A DNA stretch of 64,000 nt from Methylobacter sp. (GCA_030684815.1 JAUXXQ010000120.1:18492-82491), one strand, 5' to 3'. Shown: positions 30,160 to 39,375, numbered from the stretch's first letter. The notes: generated by a model from the letters alone, not told the origin. A program made the numbers and translations.

Positions 30160-30170
30160 GGGTTAGTAAT

Positions 30171-32363
30171 TTATCCGAGTTCAGCGCCTTGCTCGGTTTC
30201 GATCGCACCTTTTGTTATCCTTCCGTATCTTCTTCTCATCCCATCACACGCGTCACGGACTTTTCGTCTAACAATATGCTCTGGCAGACCTTCATTGCTT
30301 TTCCTTACTTGATTTGCAATTTCTATCAATTCCCTTGGCATATGTTCAGCCAAATCCATATCTAAGAAAATGGGTAATAATTGCTCGTGTGTTCTGTCCA
30401 ATTTTGAGCGAGAAGGGCCAAATGACAATGAGTTAGAGAGAAAATCAAGAGACATAAGGGGAGACATTGGTGGATTATCAAATTCCTCTTTTATCTTGTT
30501 TCGTATTTTCCAAGCTAAACTATCAATAGTAAGCCACCAATGCTTATAACCAAGTTCCGTTACTTGTTCATTATTCCTTAGGCCGATTACTCCGACATAG
30601 CTTTCTACATCGTTTCGAATTAACGCATCTGCAATAGTGCTATCACCATTGCCATTGCCGCTTTGTCTACGAGTTTGATGCGCCTCTCGCCATAATCTTT
30701 CGATTGCAAAGCGAATATTGTCATTAACTAGATCCGCAGGACTTTCAAGGGACTCAACCTTAACTCCAAAGCTGACATTAAGATATTCCGAAATATCTGC
30801 CTCTGGTCTGCTGTGACCACGAAAGATCTCAGTGGTATTGACAAAATTATTCGGTGAATATCCAAGCTCAGCATAGTGGTAATAAAGAAATGGTATTCGC
30901 CCTTCCCAGTTAGAAGGAATGCGCTTAGAACAAGTTTCCGAAACTCTGATGTGATGGAGTATCTCACTAATTACACCTTCAGTAACTCTAAGTTCAACTC
31001 CAGAGTTTTTTAGTGCTAAAATTATCTCCGTATATTTTTTATCTTCTCCATCTGGTTTTAGTGAATCAACAAGCAACGGCAAAACAATCGTTGTATCCAG
31101 CCAAAGTTTTGGGTGACTAAATATCTTTTTTGTAGCCTTCTGAATATCTGGAGTTTCTCTTAGGAAAGAGAACAATGTATATATGTCTGATATTTTCTTT
31201 AGATGTGTCTTTATAGAAAGGTTCTTTGAAGTAAGAACTCGTGCAATTACATTCAATGCGATGTCAGGAAAATGTTCTATGTAATCCTGCTCACTAGGAT
31301 TTCCATTTATGTCTTCGAAAATTATGTCTTTTAGAAGACTAGTATCATTTATGTTCACAACGCCTGTTAATACCGATGAAGCAAATGCCTCCCCTGACTT
31401 GATTAAAAAAATATCAATAATTCGCAGTGTACGATCTGTAATTTCAGTAAGTAATTCATCAGTAATATGATCATTTTCCTCCTTCTCATTTTCTATGAGT
31501 CTCTTTACTTCTTGTGAGAATTCTAGTTCTTCACATTCAGTCTCTGCCAACCTATCCTTTAACCTCAAAGCTTCTTCATGGGAAAGACAAAAATAATCTT
31601 CTTTAGTCCAATGCTTTATAATCGTTTTGGATAATCTTGCCAAAGCAGAATCTATGTTCCGTTGAGCCTTATCACAAATATTTGAAGGTATATATGTAAA
31701 TATGCGATTGTATACTTCGCTCCTTGTGATCCGGTTTTCTGAACTAGTATTTCTAAGTGCAGCCCTAGCAAGAGATTCGTATACTATTTTTGTAAGCCCT
31801 TTATCAGTAGTTTCGTCTTTCCACTGTAATCCAAGGTAAGTCAATGCGGCTTTTGACTCCATAGATGTTAGCGCGGGCCTCCGTCTTTCGATAATCTTCT
31901 CACCTTCTAAAAAAGGTTTTGCAATTACGTCCACTAAAGTGGATGAAGCTTCGTACTTTGCATCATCAACCTCAAACCGCTCCAAAAACCAATTCTTATC
32001 CCGGATGTCTAACACTACCCCCGAATCAAGACTTTTAGCTTTAAGCTCATCTCCTTTTGCACCTATCGCCTGATTAGTCATGTAGATTAATACTTTGACA
32101 TCCGTAAGTGTTTCAGTAATTCTCTTCAGGGTTTTATTTATTTTTGATTTCCACCCTTGACTGACCGAGTATTGAATCGTAATAGTATTCTTACCAGTAG
32201 GAGAAAAAAGTTCAGAGTCTCTCCCCCCGTCACCGCTTGGGTTTGCCATCGTTCTCAATGAAGGAAAATCTGAAACTAAAAAAGCCGAGCTAAGCTCTTC
32301 GAAATACTCCCAGTCTGACGCTCTTATTTGATCCAGAGCTAATTCAAATAACTTTCGATTCAT
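30171..32363 (-). CDS. Putative defence effector: PD-(D/E)XK-like N-terminal domain fused to a PIN-like domain
   Basis: N-term FEELSSAFL...SGDGGRDSELF...NTITIQYSVSQGWKSKI; C-term LWLDTTIVLPLL...LRVTEGVISEILHHI...DSTIADALIRNDV...WWLTIDSLAWKI; adjacent to an R-M pair. Confidence 0.6.
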   Translation of the reverse strand: MNRKLFELALDQIRASDWEYFEELSSAFLVSDFPSLRTMANPSGDGGRDSELFSPTGKNTITIQYSVSQGWKSKINKTLKRITETLTDVKVLIYMTNQAIGAKGDELKAKSLDSGVVLDIRDKNWFLERFEVDDAKYEASSTLVDVIAKPFLEGEKIIERRRPALTSMESKAALTYLGLQWKDETTDKGLTKIVYESLARAALRNTSSENRITRSEVYNRIFTYIPSNICDKAQRNIDSALARLSKTIIKHWTKEDYFCLSHEEALRLKDRLAETECEELEFSQEVKRLIENEKEENDHITDELLTEITDRTLRIIDIFLIKSGEAFASSVLTGVVNINDTSLLKDIIFEDINGNPSEQDYIEHFPDIALNVIARVLTSKNLSIKTHLKKISDIYTLFSFLRETPDIQKATKKIFSHPKLWLDTTIVLPLLVDSLKPDGEDKKYTEIILALKNSGVELRVTEGVISEILHHIRVSETCSKRIPSNWEGRIPFLYYHYAELGYSPNNFVNTTEIFRGHSRPEADISEYLNVSFGVKVESLESPADLVNDNIRFAIERLWREAHQTRRQSGNGNGDSTIADALIRNDVESYVGVIGLRNNEQVTELGYKHWWLTIDSLAWKIRNKIKEEFDNPPMSPLMSLDFLSNSLSFGPSRSKLDRTHEQLLPIFLDMDLAEHMPRELIEIANQVRKSNEGLPEHIVRRKVRDACDGMRRRYGRITKGAIETEQGAELG

Positions 32364-32399
32364 AATTTCCTTTATTTTTTATTACCTCCCAAACTCAAG

Positions 32400-32516
32400 A
32401 GGCTGTGAAAGTATTCTGAAACTAGGCGGAATTGCCAATTTCGACAGCCAATAATCAATAGCTTACAGCGCATTTTCTGCTATTTTTTAGTGATTCTGAC
32501 AATACTTTCACAGTCT
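32400..32516. mobile_element. 117-bp MITE-like element with TIRs and 6-bp direct repeat CTCAAG
   Basis: AGGCTGTGAAAGTATT... / ...AATACTTTCACAGTCT; CTCAAG at 32394-32399 and 32517-32522. Confidence 0.75.
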
Positions 32517-32524
32517 CTCAAGCT

Positions 32525-32606
32525 TGGGAATTCAGTTACGGAAGCTTTAGCTTCCCGTTTCACGAAGCTGAAGCTTCGTTTCCTGATTCCCAATCTGGAG
32601 ATTGGG
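32525..32606. repeat. Three-hairpin cluster: outer stem TTGGGAAT/ATTCCCAA enclosing two hairpins, plus a competing third hairpin
   Basis: GGAAGC-TTTA-GCTTCC (32541-32556), CGAAGC-TGAA-GCTTCG (32564-32579), CCCAATCT-GG-AGATTGGG (32589-32606). Confidence 0.75.
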
Positions 32607-32626
32607 AACCAGTTCTAACATTTTCC

Positions 32627-33907
32627 TTAGCCGGTGCGAGTTAGTATGTCCGTGTTAAGCGACTTGTTGGCCGACCCCTGCTGCTCAATAACAGCATTAA
32701 TTTCAAGTGCGGGTGAATTAATTATTTTTATAATACAATTTTCAACTTTAAAATCAAATAAATCATGCGCTGTATTTGTAGCAACCAGAAAAGCAATTTC
32801 GGCGCCTTTTTTTTGGGCAGCAGCTGATAATTTTCCAATTGCTTCTGAAAGCGTTTCATGCTCACGTTGCACTCTTATAGGAACAGGCTTTGATAAATAA
32901 TTTCTTTTCAAAATTGCATCTATACCTGCATTACGATGAACCGGCAAAATATCAAGACCAGAAAGAATTGCCAATGACTTTTCGGCGGCGTTTATATATG
33001 ACAACCGACCTTTATTTAATAATGCAGATTCCGTTTTTACTAAAGTCTCAAGTCGTGATTTTGCAAGATCAACAGCTTCTTGTGAAACATCTATCCCAAC
33101 AAATTTTCTACCTTTTAATTTTGCTGCGACCAAGGTAGTGCCACTGCCACAAAATGGATCAAGAACTATATCACCCACATGAGTCGAGATATCAATAACC
33201 CTATCTAATAATAAAATAGGTTTCTGAGTAGGGTAGCCAGTCCGCTCTTTTGCTTTTGGATTCAAAAAAGGAATTTCCCACACATCGTTCAGTGGAACGC
33301 CTTTCTTTTCATCAGAGGAAATTGTACGTCCATCAATATCCCTTGCATAAATGGCCTTCCCATGTTCATCTCGTGATCTTTTTTGCAATATTTGATCGAT
33401 ATTAGTCGTCTCAGAATATTCTGTATAAATTTTATTAAACTTATAGTCCTTTGTTTTAGAGAAGAACAAAATACTCTGGTGATTGGGGGTAAGATTTTTT
33501 GATGAATTTGACCACCGTTTATAAAACCAAATAATTTCAGAAAGAAAATTTTCTTCACCAAAAACCTCTTCGCCAACGAGCCTAAGAATGTGGTTAGCAG
33601 ATTTATCACAGTGTATAAATATACTCCCAGTATCTTTAAGGATTCGCCTCGCTTCTATTAAGCGAACCAATATATATTCAGCATAGATTTTATGGCTATC
33701 CCATATATCATTAAAACTATAATGCGATTTTCTATCCCGAGAGCTTAAACTATGCCTTTTATTTGTAAAGAATGGCGGATCAAGATAAATCATATCAATA
33801 GAATTATCTTTTAACCCTTTCATGATGTCTAGGCAGTCGCCTAGGTATATCTCTTGCACTTTAAATTCCTGCCTCTTGTGGAACTCGCTCATCTGCAATT
33901 TGCTCAA
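32627..33907 (-). CDS. DNA methyltransferase (N4-cytosine/N6-adenine type, beta-like motif order)
   Basis: SIDMIYLDPPF (motif IV) precedes DPFCGSGTTLVAAKLKGRKFVGIDVS (motif I); true start may be internal. Confidence 0.9.
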   Translation of the reverse strand: MSKLQMSEFHKRQEFKVQEIYLGDCLDIMKGLKDNSIDMIYLDPPFFTNKRHSLSSRDRKSHYSFNDIWDSHKIYAEYILVRLIEARRILKDTGSIFIHCDKSANHILRLVGEEVFGEENFLSEIIWFYKRWSNSSKNLTPNHQSILFFSKTKDYKFNKIYTEYSETTNIDQILQKRSRDEHGKAIYARDIDGRTISSDEKKGVPLNDVWEIPFLNPKAKERTGYPTQKPILLLDRVIDISTHVGDIVLDPFCGSGTTLVAAKLKGRKFVGIDVSQEAVDLAKSRLETLVKTESALLNKGRLSYINAAEKSLAILSGLDILPVHRNAGIDAILKRNYLSKPVPIRVQREHETLSEAIGKLSAAAQKKGAEIAFLVATNTAHDLFDFKVENCIIKIINSPALEINAVIEQQGSANKSLNTDILTRTG

Positions 33908-34496
33908 AAATAGCCTTCAAATCTACCCCTGTCCTTTCGCGTACATAGTCCCATGCACCATCTCCATAGTGATAATGCCCACCAATTCCCTGATAAAGAG
34001 TTTCTAGCGTTTGTTGAATTCTTATGGCCTGCTGGCGATTAGGGTAATAAAACATGACACGAATTGGAATATAGCCAGCGTCAGCTATAACTTTAATTCT
34101 GTTGTGTTCTTTTGTGATGTGATCACCATCAGTGGTTGCATCCCTCCATTTTATTTCCAGAGCATCATTCCCAACTAAGCAATCAATTTCAAATGTTTTT
34201 GGTCTTTGACCTCTTGTGTTTGGAATCCGAATACTTCCTGATTCTGGAAAGGTGTACTCAAAGCATTTCTTTGTTGCCTGTTCAAGGAAAGAACCGGCAT
34301 ATTTATAAAGGTATCGTCCCTTATTTTGATACAAATCTATTTTCTGGCCTTCAGAAAAAGAAATACCCAGAACCCTGTATATCAAATAGTGCGACACATC
34401 ATCAGCAAGCATTTCTTCTGTTCTACTATCAATTGCAGCTAGAAGTCGGTTTGAGTAGTCGAGAGCGAGGTCTCGTATCGCTTGTTGAATTGTCAT
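33861..34496 (-). CDS. Type II restriction endonuclease, ApaLI-like
   Basis: ALDYSNRLLAAIDSRTEEMLADDVSHYLIYRVLGISFSEGQKIDLYQNKGRYLYKYAGSFLEQATKK; IDCLVGNDALEIKWRDATTDGDHITKEHNR (candidate D...ExK); pairs with the adjacent methyltransferase. Confidence 0.7.
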   Translation of the reverse strand: MTIQQAIRDLALDYSNRLLAAIDSRTEEMLADDVSHYLIYRVLGISFSEGQKIDLYQNKGRYLYKYAGSFLEQATKKCFEYTFPESGSIRIPNTRGQRPKTFEIDCLVGNDALEIKWRDATTDGDHITKEHNRIKVIADAGYIPIRVMFYYPNRQQAIRIQQTLETLYQGIGGHYHYGDGAWDYVRERTGVDLKAIFEQIADERVPQEAGI

Positions 34497-34779
34497 TTTC
34501 TCTTTTATGAATATTTAGTGAAACATAGGTTTTAGGTACTAATTGTTCGCAAACTTGAAAGCTAAGTTATAAGCGTTATTCTTCGTGATCTTCATATGCT
34601 TTGAGATGATAATCGTTTACCTGTTATTAATGAGAAGTTAATGTTCGAGTTGTTTTATTTTCATTTCTTATTGCTACCGGCACTGTTCGGCCACCGTTGC
34701 CCGGGAGAAAGACAATATCCCTTATACGATACGCAAAAAACGCCAGGCGGATTTTGACAACCTTGTATATCAAAGCCCT

Positions 34780-37173
34780 CTACGACACACCTTCTTCATT
34801 ATCGTCATCATCTGTAGCCATATCCGAAATCTCTTTTAACCGGGAAATGGCTTTAAAATTAATGCTGTTTTCCGGAAACAAGCCTTCGCTGTCGGCAGCT
34901 CCGGCTTCTTGCCCAGTCAATAGTTCCAAGGTTTCATCGACACTGGACACGGCGTAAACCGCAAACAAACCTTCTGCTACCGCGTCTATCACTTCCTGTT
35001 TCAACATCAGGTTGCGTTTGTTGGCCGCCGGGATAATCGCGGCATGTTGTCCGTTCAGGCCGCGTGCTTTGCATAACCTGAAAAAGCCTTCGATTTTTTC
35101 GTTCACACCGCCGACCGCCTGCACTTCGCCGTACTGGTTAATCGAGCCGGTGACCGCGAAGGTTTGTTTAATCGGCGTCCGGGTCAATGCGGAAATGAGG
35201 CAGCACAACTCGGCCAGTGACGCGCTGTCGCCGTCGATATAGCCGTAAGATTGTTCGATGGCGATGCTGCCGGAAATGGCCAGCGGAAATTGCTGGGCGT
35301 AGGTGTGGCCCAGATAGCCGGTCAAAATCATCACGCCTTTGGAATGGATGGATTGCCCCAGTTCCACTTCGCGCTCGACATCGACGATGCCGCGTGAACC
35401 CGGGTGTACGCTGGCAGTAATCCGCACCGGCGCGCCAAAGCTGCTGCCGCCGACTTCGAGCACGGTCAAGCCGTTGACTTTGCCCATCGCTTCGCCTTCG
35501 GTGTCGATCAGAATGGTGCCGGCCAGCATTTCTTCGAGGATGTTTTCCGGCATCCTGCCGTTGCGGTGTTCCCTTGCGCTTAAGGCCTGTTCGATATGCA
35601 AGCGGTCGCAAACCGGCTGATGATCGCGGCGACAAAACAGGTTGGCTTCCGCGATGATTTCTATCGAGTCTTTAATGCGCGCCGAAAAATGATGCTGGTT
35701 TTCGGCCAGCCGGCAACTGTGTTCAATCAGGCATTCAATCGCTGACTGCGTTAACGGTTTGGCGCCGGAATCGGCGGCCTGTCGAATCATCAGCAAAATA
35801 AAACGCTGCATCGATTCATTGTTGCGCGGGATGTAATTGTCAAAGTCGGCCAGGATTTTGAACATTTCGTTAAACTCATCGTCCAATTCTTCCAACAGAT
35901 AATAAATATCACGGGAGCCGACCAAAATGACTTTGACATTGAGCGGGATGACTTCGGGCTTGAGCGTCGTGGTGCTGATGCCCAGATCCGAATAGGGCGA
36001 TTCGATTTCGATGCGCCCGGATTGCAGCGCACGTTTTAGGCCTTCCCAAACGAACGGGTAATTCAGCAGTTTTTCGGCGTCAAGCACCAAATAACCGCCG
36101 TTGGCCTTGTGTAACGAACCGGCGCAAATACGGCGGTAATTAGTCACCAACGCGCCTTGGTCGCTGACATATTCGATGCGCCCGAACAGGTTTTGATAAA
36201 TCGGGTGCGGCTCGTAAATAATCGGCGCGCCGTTTTCTTGTTTGTTATCGACCAGGATATTGGGCGCATACAGCTCGGTCAACAGCAGCCGCTTGGTGGT
36301 GTTATCCTGCGGTTCCGGTGCACGCACCGGCATCAGGTAATCGGCAATGGTGTTGCCCAGATTCTTTTTGATTTCCGCCAAAAAGCTGATTACATCGTCG
36401 ATGTTTTGGTAGCTGTCATTAAGCTCGGCAAACAACGGCTCTATCGCCAGGCTGATGGTGTCGTTGTCCAGTTGCTTGATTTTTTCGACCATTGCCCGCC
36501 GCCATTGGGGCATTTCCAGCAAGACTTCACTCAGGTAGTCTTCCAGTTCTTCAACGTGTTTATGAAAAATTTCCCGTTCCGGCAGCGGCAACTGAATAAA
36601 TTGGTCTTCGTTCAGCGCCTTGTTATCGCGGATAGGCGCGAATGAAATCGATTCGTTTTCCCGAAATAAGGCGATTTCCAGGGACTGCGCCTTTTTATCG
36701 ACCAAGTCGATGGCGTTGTTGTAATACTGGTTGTAATGGCGCTCGATAGCACCTTTCTTTTGCTGGTAAGTCGGGCTTTCAAAAGCGGCGGGGAACGTTG
36801 CCAGCAAGTTGTCGATCAGCTTTTCGATGTCTTTACTGAGAATCTGCCCGTGTTCTGCGGGCAGTTCAAGCACCATCGGTTCCCTGGGGTTATCGAAATT
36901 ATCGACATATGCATAAGACGGCGGCGCAGGACGGGCTTTAGCTTCAGCCTCCAGATGATGGGTAATCATCGACAAACGGCCCAAGCCCGGCTCGCCCATG
37001 ACAAAAATATTGTAGCCGGGGTTGCTCATCGCAATGCCAAATTCCAGCGCTGATTGCGCCCGGGACTGGCCTAAAATGGCATCGGACAATGTCGGCGCTT
37101 GAGGGAACTCAAAGCCCGTTAGGTCGACATTCAATTTTAGTGCGGCTAAGGGAAGCTTTAAGGTATTAAACAT
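34780..37173 (-). CDS. Lon-related ATP-dependent protease (AAA plus S16)
   Basis: MGEPGLGRLSMITHHL Walker A-like; S16 region GYIDGDSASLAELCCLISALTRTPIKQTFAVTGSINQYGEVQAVGGVNEKIEGFF. Confidence 0.92.
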   Translation of the reverse strand: MFNTLKLPLAALKLNVDLTGFEFPQAPTLSDAILGQSRAQSALEFGIAMSNPGYNIFVMGEPGLGRLSMITHHLEAEAKARPAPPSYAYVDNFDNPREPMVLELPAEHGQILSKDIEKLIDNLLATFPAAFESPTYQQKKGAIERHYNQYYNNAIDLVDKKAQSLEIALFRENESISFAPIRDNKALNEDQFIQLPLPEREIFHKHVEELEDYLSEVLLEMPQWRRAMVEKIKQLDNDTISLAIEPLFAELNDSYQNIDDVISFLAEIKKNLGNTIADYLMPVRAPEPQDNTTKRLLLTELYAPNILVDNKQENGAPIIYEPHPIYQNLFGRIEYVSDQGALVTNYRRICAGSLHKANGGYLVLDAEKLLNYPFVWEGLKRALQSGRIEIESPYSDLGISTTTLKPEVIPLNVKVILVGSRDIYYLLEELDDEFNEMFKILADFDNYIPRNNESMQRFILLMIRQAADSGAKPLTQSAIECLIEHSCRLAENQHHFSARIKDSIEIIAEANLFCRRDHQPVCDRLHIEQALSAREHRNGRMPENILEEMLAGTILIDTEGEAMGKVNGLTVLEVGGSSFGAPVRITASVHPGSRGIVDVEREVELGQSIHSKGVMILTGYLGHTYAQQFPLAISGSIAIEQSYGYIDGDSASLAELCCLISALTRTPIKQTFAVTGSINQYGEVQAVGGVNEKIEGFFRLCKARGLNGQHAAIIPAANKRNLMLKQEVIDAVAEGLFAVYAVSSVDETLELLTGQEAGAADSEGLFPENSINFKAISRLKEISDMATDDDDNEEGVS

Positions 37174-37286
37174 GGGATGGCAGACATTCTCGATTGCAAA
37201 AAGACGGCAATTCTAGCATTTTTTAACGCATTGTCCGAAGCCTACCAAACAAGCCGTACAAGCTGAACGGTTAGCGTATTCCGAGG

Positions 37287-37362
37287 GCACGGTGATTATC
37301 CGTTTTATCAGTGCCATCCGCGTTCCATTTAGTCATTTTTAACAACCGCTGAGCCGTCACAA
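37287..37362. repeat. Family E repeat, partial copy
   Basis: ATCAGTGCCATCCGCGTTCCATTTAGTCATTTTTAACAACCGCTGAGCCGTCAC resembles 55946-55997. Confidence 0.6.
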
Positions 37363-38046
37363 TGATGACACAATCCGCCCCGCATCCAGCTTAATCGTGC
37401 GTTGGCAGCGCGCCGCCAAAGCCGGGTCATGCGTCACCAGAACCAAGGTAGTCTTGTTTTCCAGATTAAGCTCGAACAGCAAGTCAATGATGTGCGCGCC
37501 GGTTTTGCTGTCCAGGTTGCCGGTCGGTTCGTCGGCAAATAATATCGCAGGCTGGGTGACAAAGGCGCGCGCCAAGGCGACACGCTGCTGTTCGCCGCCG
37601 GAAAGTTTTTGTGGCGTGTGCGACAGGCGGTGCGACAGGCCGACCCTGTCCAATAAGGCGGCAGCTGAGCTTTTGGCGTTTTTGTCACCGCTTAATTCCA
37701 ACGGCAGCATCACATTTTCCAGCGCGGTCAGCCCCGGCAGCAATTGGAAAGATTGGAACACGAAGCCTATCAGTTCATTGCGCAGCGCCGCCCGGCCGTC
37801 TTCATCCATGGCCGTCAATGATTTCCCGTTCAAGCTGATGGCGCCGGAACTGGGCGTATCCAGCCCCGCCAGCAGGCTGATGAGGGTAGATTTGCCGGAA
37901 CCGGATTCGCCGACGATGGCAATGCTTTCACCGGATTTGATTATCAAATCTATGGATGACAAGATATGCAGTATTCCGTCGGCTGTGGCGACCGCTTTGC
38001 CCAGTTTTTCCGTTACTATAATGCTGTTTAATGATTGAGTTTCCAT
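37357..38046 (-). CDS. ybbA: ABC transporter ATP-binding protein (YbbA/LolD-like)
   Basis: METQSLNSIIVTEKLGKAV...VGESGSGKSTLISLLAGLDTP...LSGGEQQRVALARAFV; divergent from tesA. Confidence 0.9.
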   Translation of the reverse strand: METQSLNSIIVTEKLGKAVATADGILHILSSIDLIIKSGESIAIVGESGSGKSTLISLLAGLDTPSSGAISLNGKSLTAMDEDGRAALRNELIGFVFQSFQLLPGLTALENVMLPLELSGDKNAKSSAAALLDRVGLSHRLSHTPQKLSGGEQQRVALARAFVTQPAILFADEPTGNLDSKTGAHIIDLLFELNLENKTTLVLVTHDPALAARCQRTIKLDAGRIVSSL

Positions 38047-38650
38047 GATGCCCCGATTTTTATGTGCCACGCTTATGTTGTTGATGTCGATGACCGCGAC
38101 GGCCAAATCCATTGTTGTGTTGGGTGATAGTATCAGCGCCGGTTACGGAATTGAAGTGTCAGAGGGCTGGGTGGCGTTATTGCAGCAAAAACTGGACGCA
38201 ACAGGCGGCGGTTATGTTGTCCATAATGCCAGCATCAGCGGCGACACCACGGCGGGCGGTTTGGCGCGGATAGACCAGGCCTTAACCCTACATAAACCGG
38301 CGGTTCTTATTGTTGAGCTGGGTGCCAATGACGGTTTGCGCGGCTTGCCGCCGGAAGTCATAAAACACAATCTTGCCGACATCATCCGGCGGGCGCAACA
38401 GGCGGGGGCCAAGGTTTTACTGTTGAGCATGAAAATACCGCCCAATTACGGCAAACGCTACGTTGACCTTTTTTACGCCATTTATCCAGAACTGGCGGCC
38501 GAACTGCGACTGACTTATGTGCCTTTTATCATGGAAAATGTCGCCTTAAATGACGATATGATGCAAGCGGACGGCCTGCACCCCAACGCCAAAGGCCAGC
38601 CGGTCATCGCCGACACAGTATGGCAGCAGCTGCTGCCGTTATTAAAATGA
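38045..38650 (+). CDS. tesA: Acyl-CoA thioesterase I / arylesterase (GDSL/SGNH)
   Basis: Signal peptide; IVVLGDSISAGYGI, ELGANDGLRGLP, DGLHPNAKGQ. Confidence 0.93.
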   Translation: MMPRFLCATLMLLMSMTATAKSIVVLGDSISAGYGIEVSEGWVALLQQKLDATGGGYVVHNASISGDTTAGGLARIDQALTLHKPAVLIVELGANDGLRGLPPEVIKHNLADIIRRAQQAGAKVLLLSMKIPPNYGKRYVDLFYAIYPELAAELRLTYVPFIMENVALNDDMMQADGLHPNAKGQPVIADTVWQQLLPLLK

Positions 38651-38675
38651 CAACACGACAACAAGAGGGCCTTAC

Positions 38676-39104
38676 ATGAAAACATTAACACTCGAAAAAG
38701 CCAATATCATTATCAATGCTGCAATCAACAAAGCGCGTAAATTGAATATGGCGCCGATTACCGTGGTGGTGCTGGACGTAGCGGGGCATTTAAAAGCCAT
38801 GCAACGGGAAGACGGCGCCACCGTGATTAGGGAGCAGATCGCCACCGCCAAAGCCTGGGGCGCGGTCAGCATGGGCATCTCATCGCGCAGTCTGGCCAGC
38901 GTGGCGGAAGAGAGGCCCGATTTTATGAATGCCCTGCTCAACATGGCGGATGGAAAAATAATGCCGGTACCCGGCGGCGTGCTGATTCGCGACACCAAAA
39001 ATAACCTGATCGGCGCGGTCGGCATCAGCGGCGACATTTCCGATCAGGACGAGCGTTGCGCGATTGCCGGGATTGAGGCAGTGGGCTTTATTGCCGGGGT
39101 TTAG
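38676..39104 (+). CDS. GlcG/HbpS-like heme-binding family protein (DUF336)
   Basis: MTVVVLDVAGHLKAMQREDGA-type start; MPVPGGVLIRDTKNNLIGAVGISGDISDQDERCA. Confidence 0.88.
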   Translation: MKTLTLEKANIIINAAINKARKLNMAPITVVVLDVAGHLKAMQREDGATVIREQIATAKAWGAVSMGISSRSLASVAEERPDFMNALLNMADGKIMPVPGGVLIRDTKNNLIGAVGISGDISDQDERCAIAGIEAVGFIAGV

Positions 39105-39133
39105 TTTGAATGCGGGGTTACCCCTATTTTAAA

Positions 39134-39230
39134 CAGCGGTCACGCTTAACACGAAAACCACGAAATTTTCGTGTTTTTTCGTGCTAAGCGTGGACAATCT
39201 TTGGTATGTCTTTTTCATGAAATCACCTAA
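39134..39230. repeat. Family B repeat copy
   Basis: GTCACGCTTAACACGAAAACCACGAAATTTTCGTGTTTTTTCGTGCTAAGCGTGGAC...ATGAAATCACCTAA. Confidence 0.8.
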
Positions 39231-39299
39231 AAGCACTGCGTACTTTAAAAAATCTGTCGAAACCCGCCTTATCTGCGTCATCCGTCGACTGCAGGGATG
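39230..39299 (+). repeat. Family E repeat fragment
   Basis: TACTTTAAAAAATCTGTCGAAACCCGCCTTATCTGCGTCATCCGTCG, similar to 8023-8078. Confidence 0.55.
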
Positions 39300-39375
39300 C
39301 AGAAGGTAGAGCACCAAAATAAAGGCCGCCAGACATTACCGCCATCACATTCCATCAGTAACGCTGCATCAACCG

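Noticed and set aside
32590-32680. Possible integron attC-like site at the methyltransferase 3' end (tail NKSLNTDILTRTG, GTTAGAAC nearby)
   Set aside because: The tail is reminiscent of attC-encoded peptides, but no convincing paired core sites (RYYYAAC/GTTRRRY) and no integrase in the window.
39129-39317. Two similar small minus-strand ORFs (8000-8200 and 39129-39317, both with RRMT..R.V.TDFLKY.VL)
   Set aside because: The shared peptide is translated repeat family E/B sequence, not a protein family.
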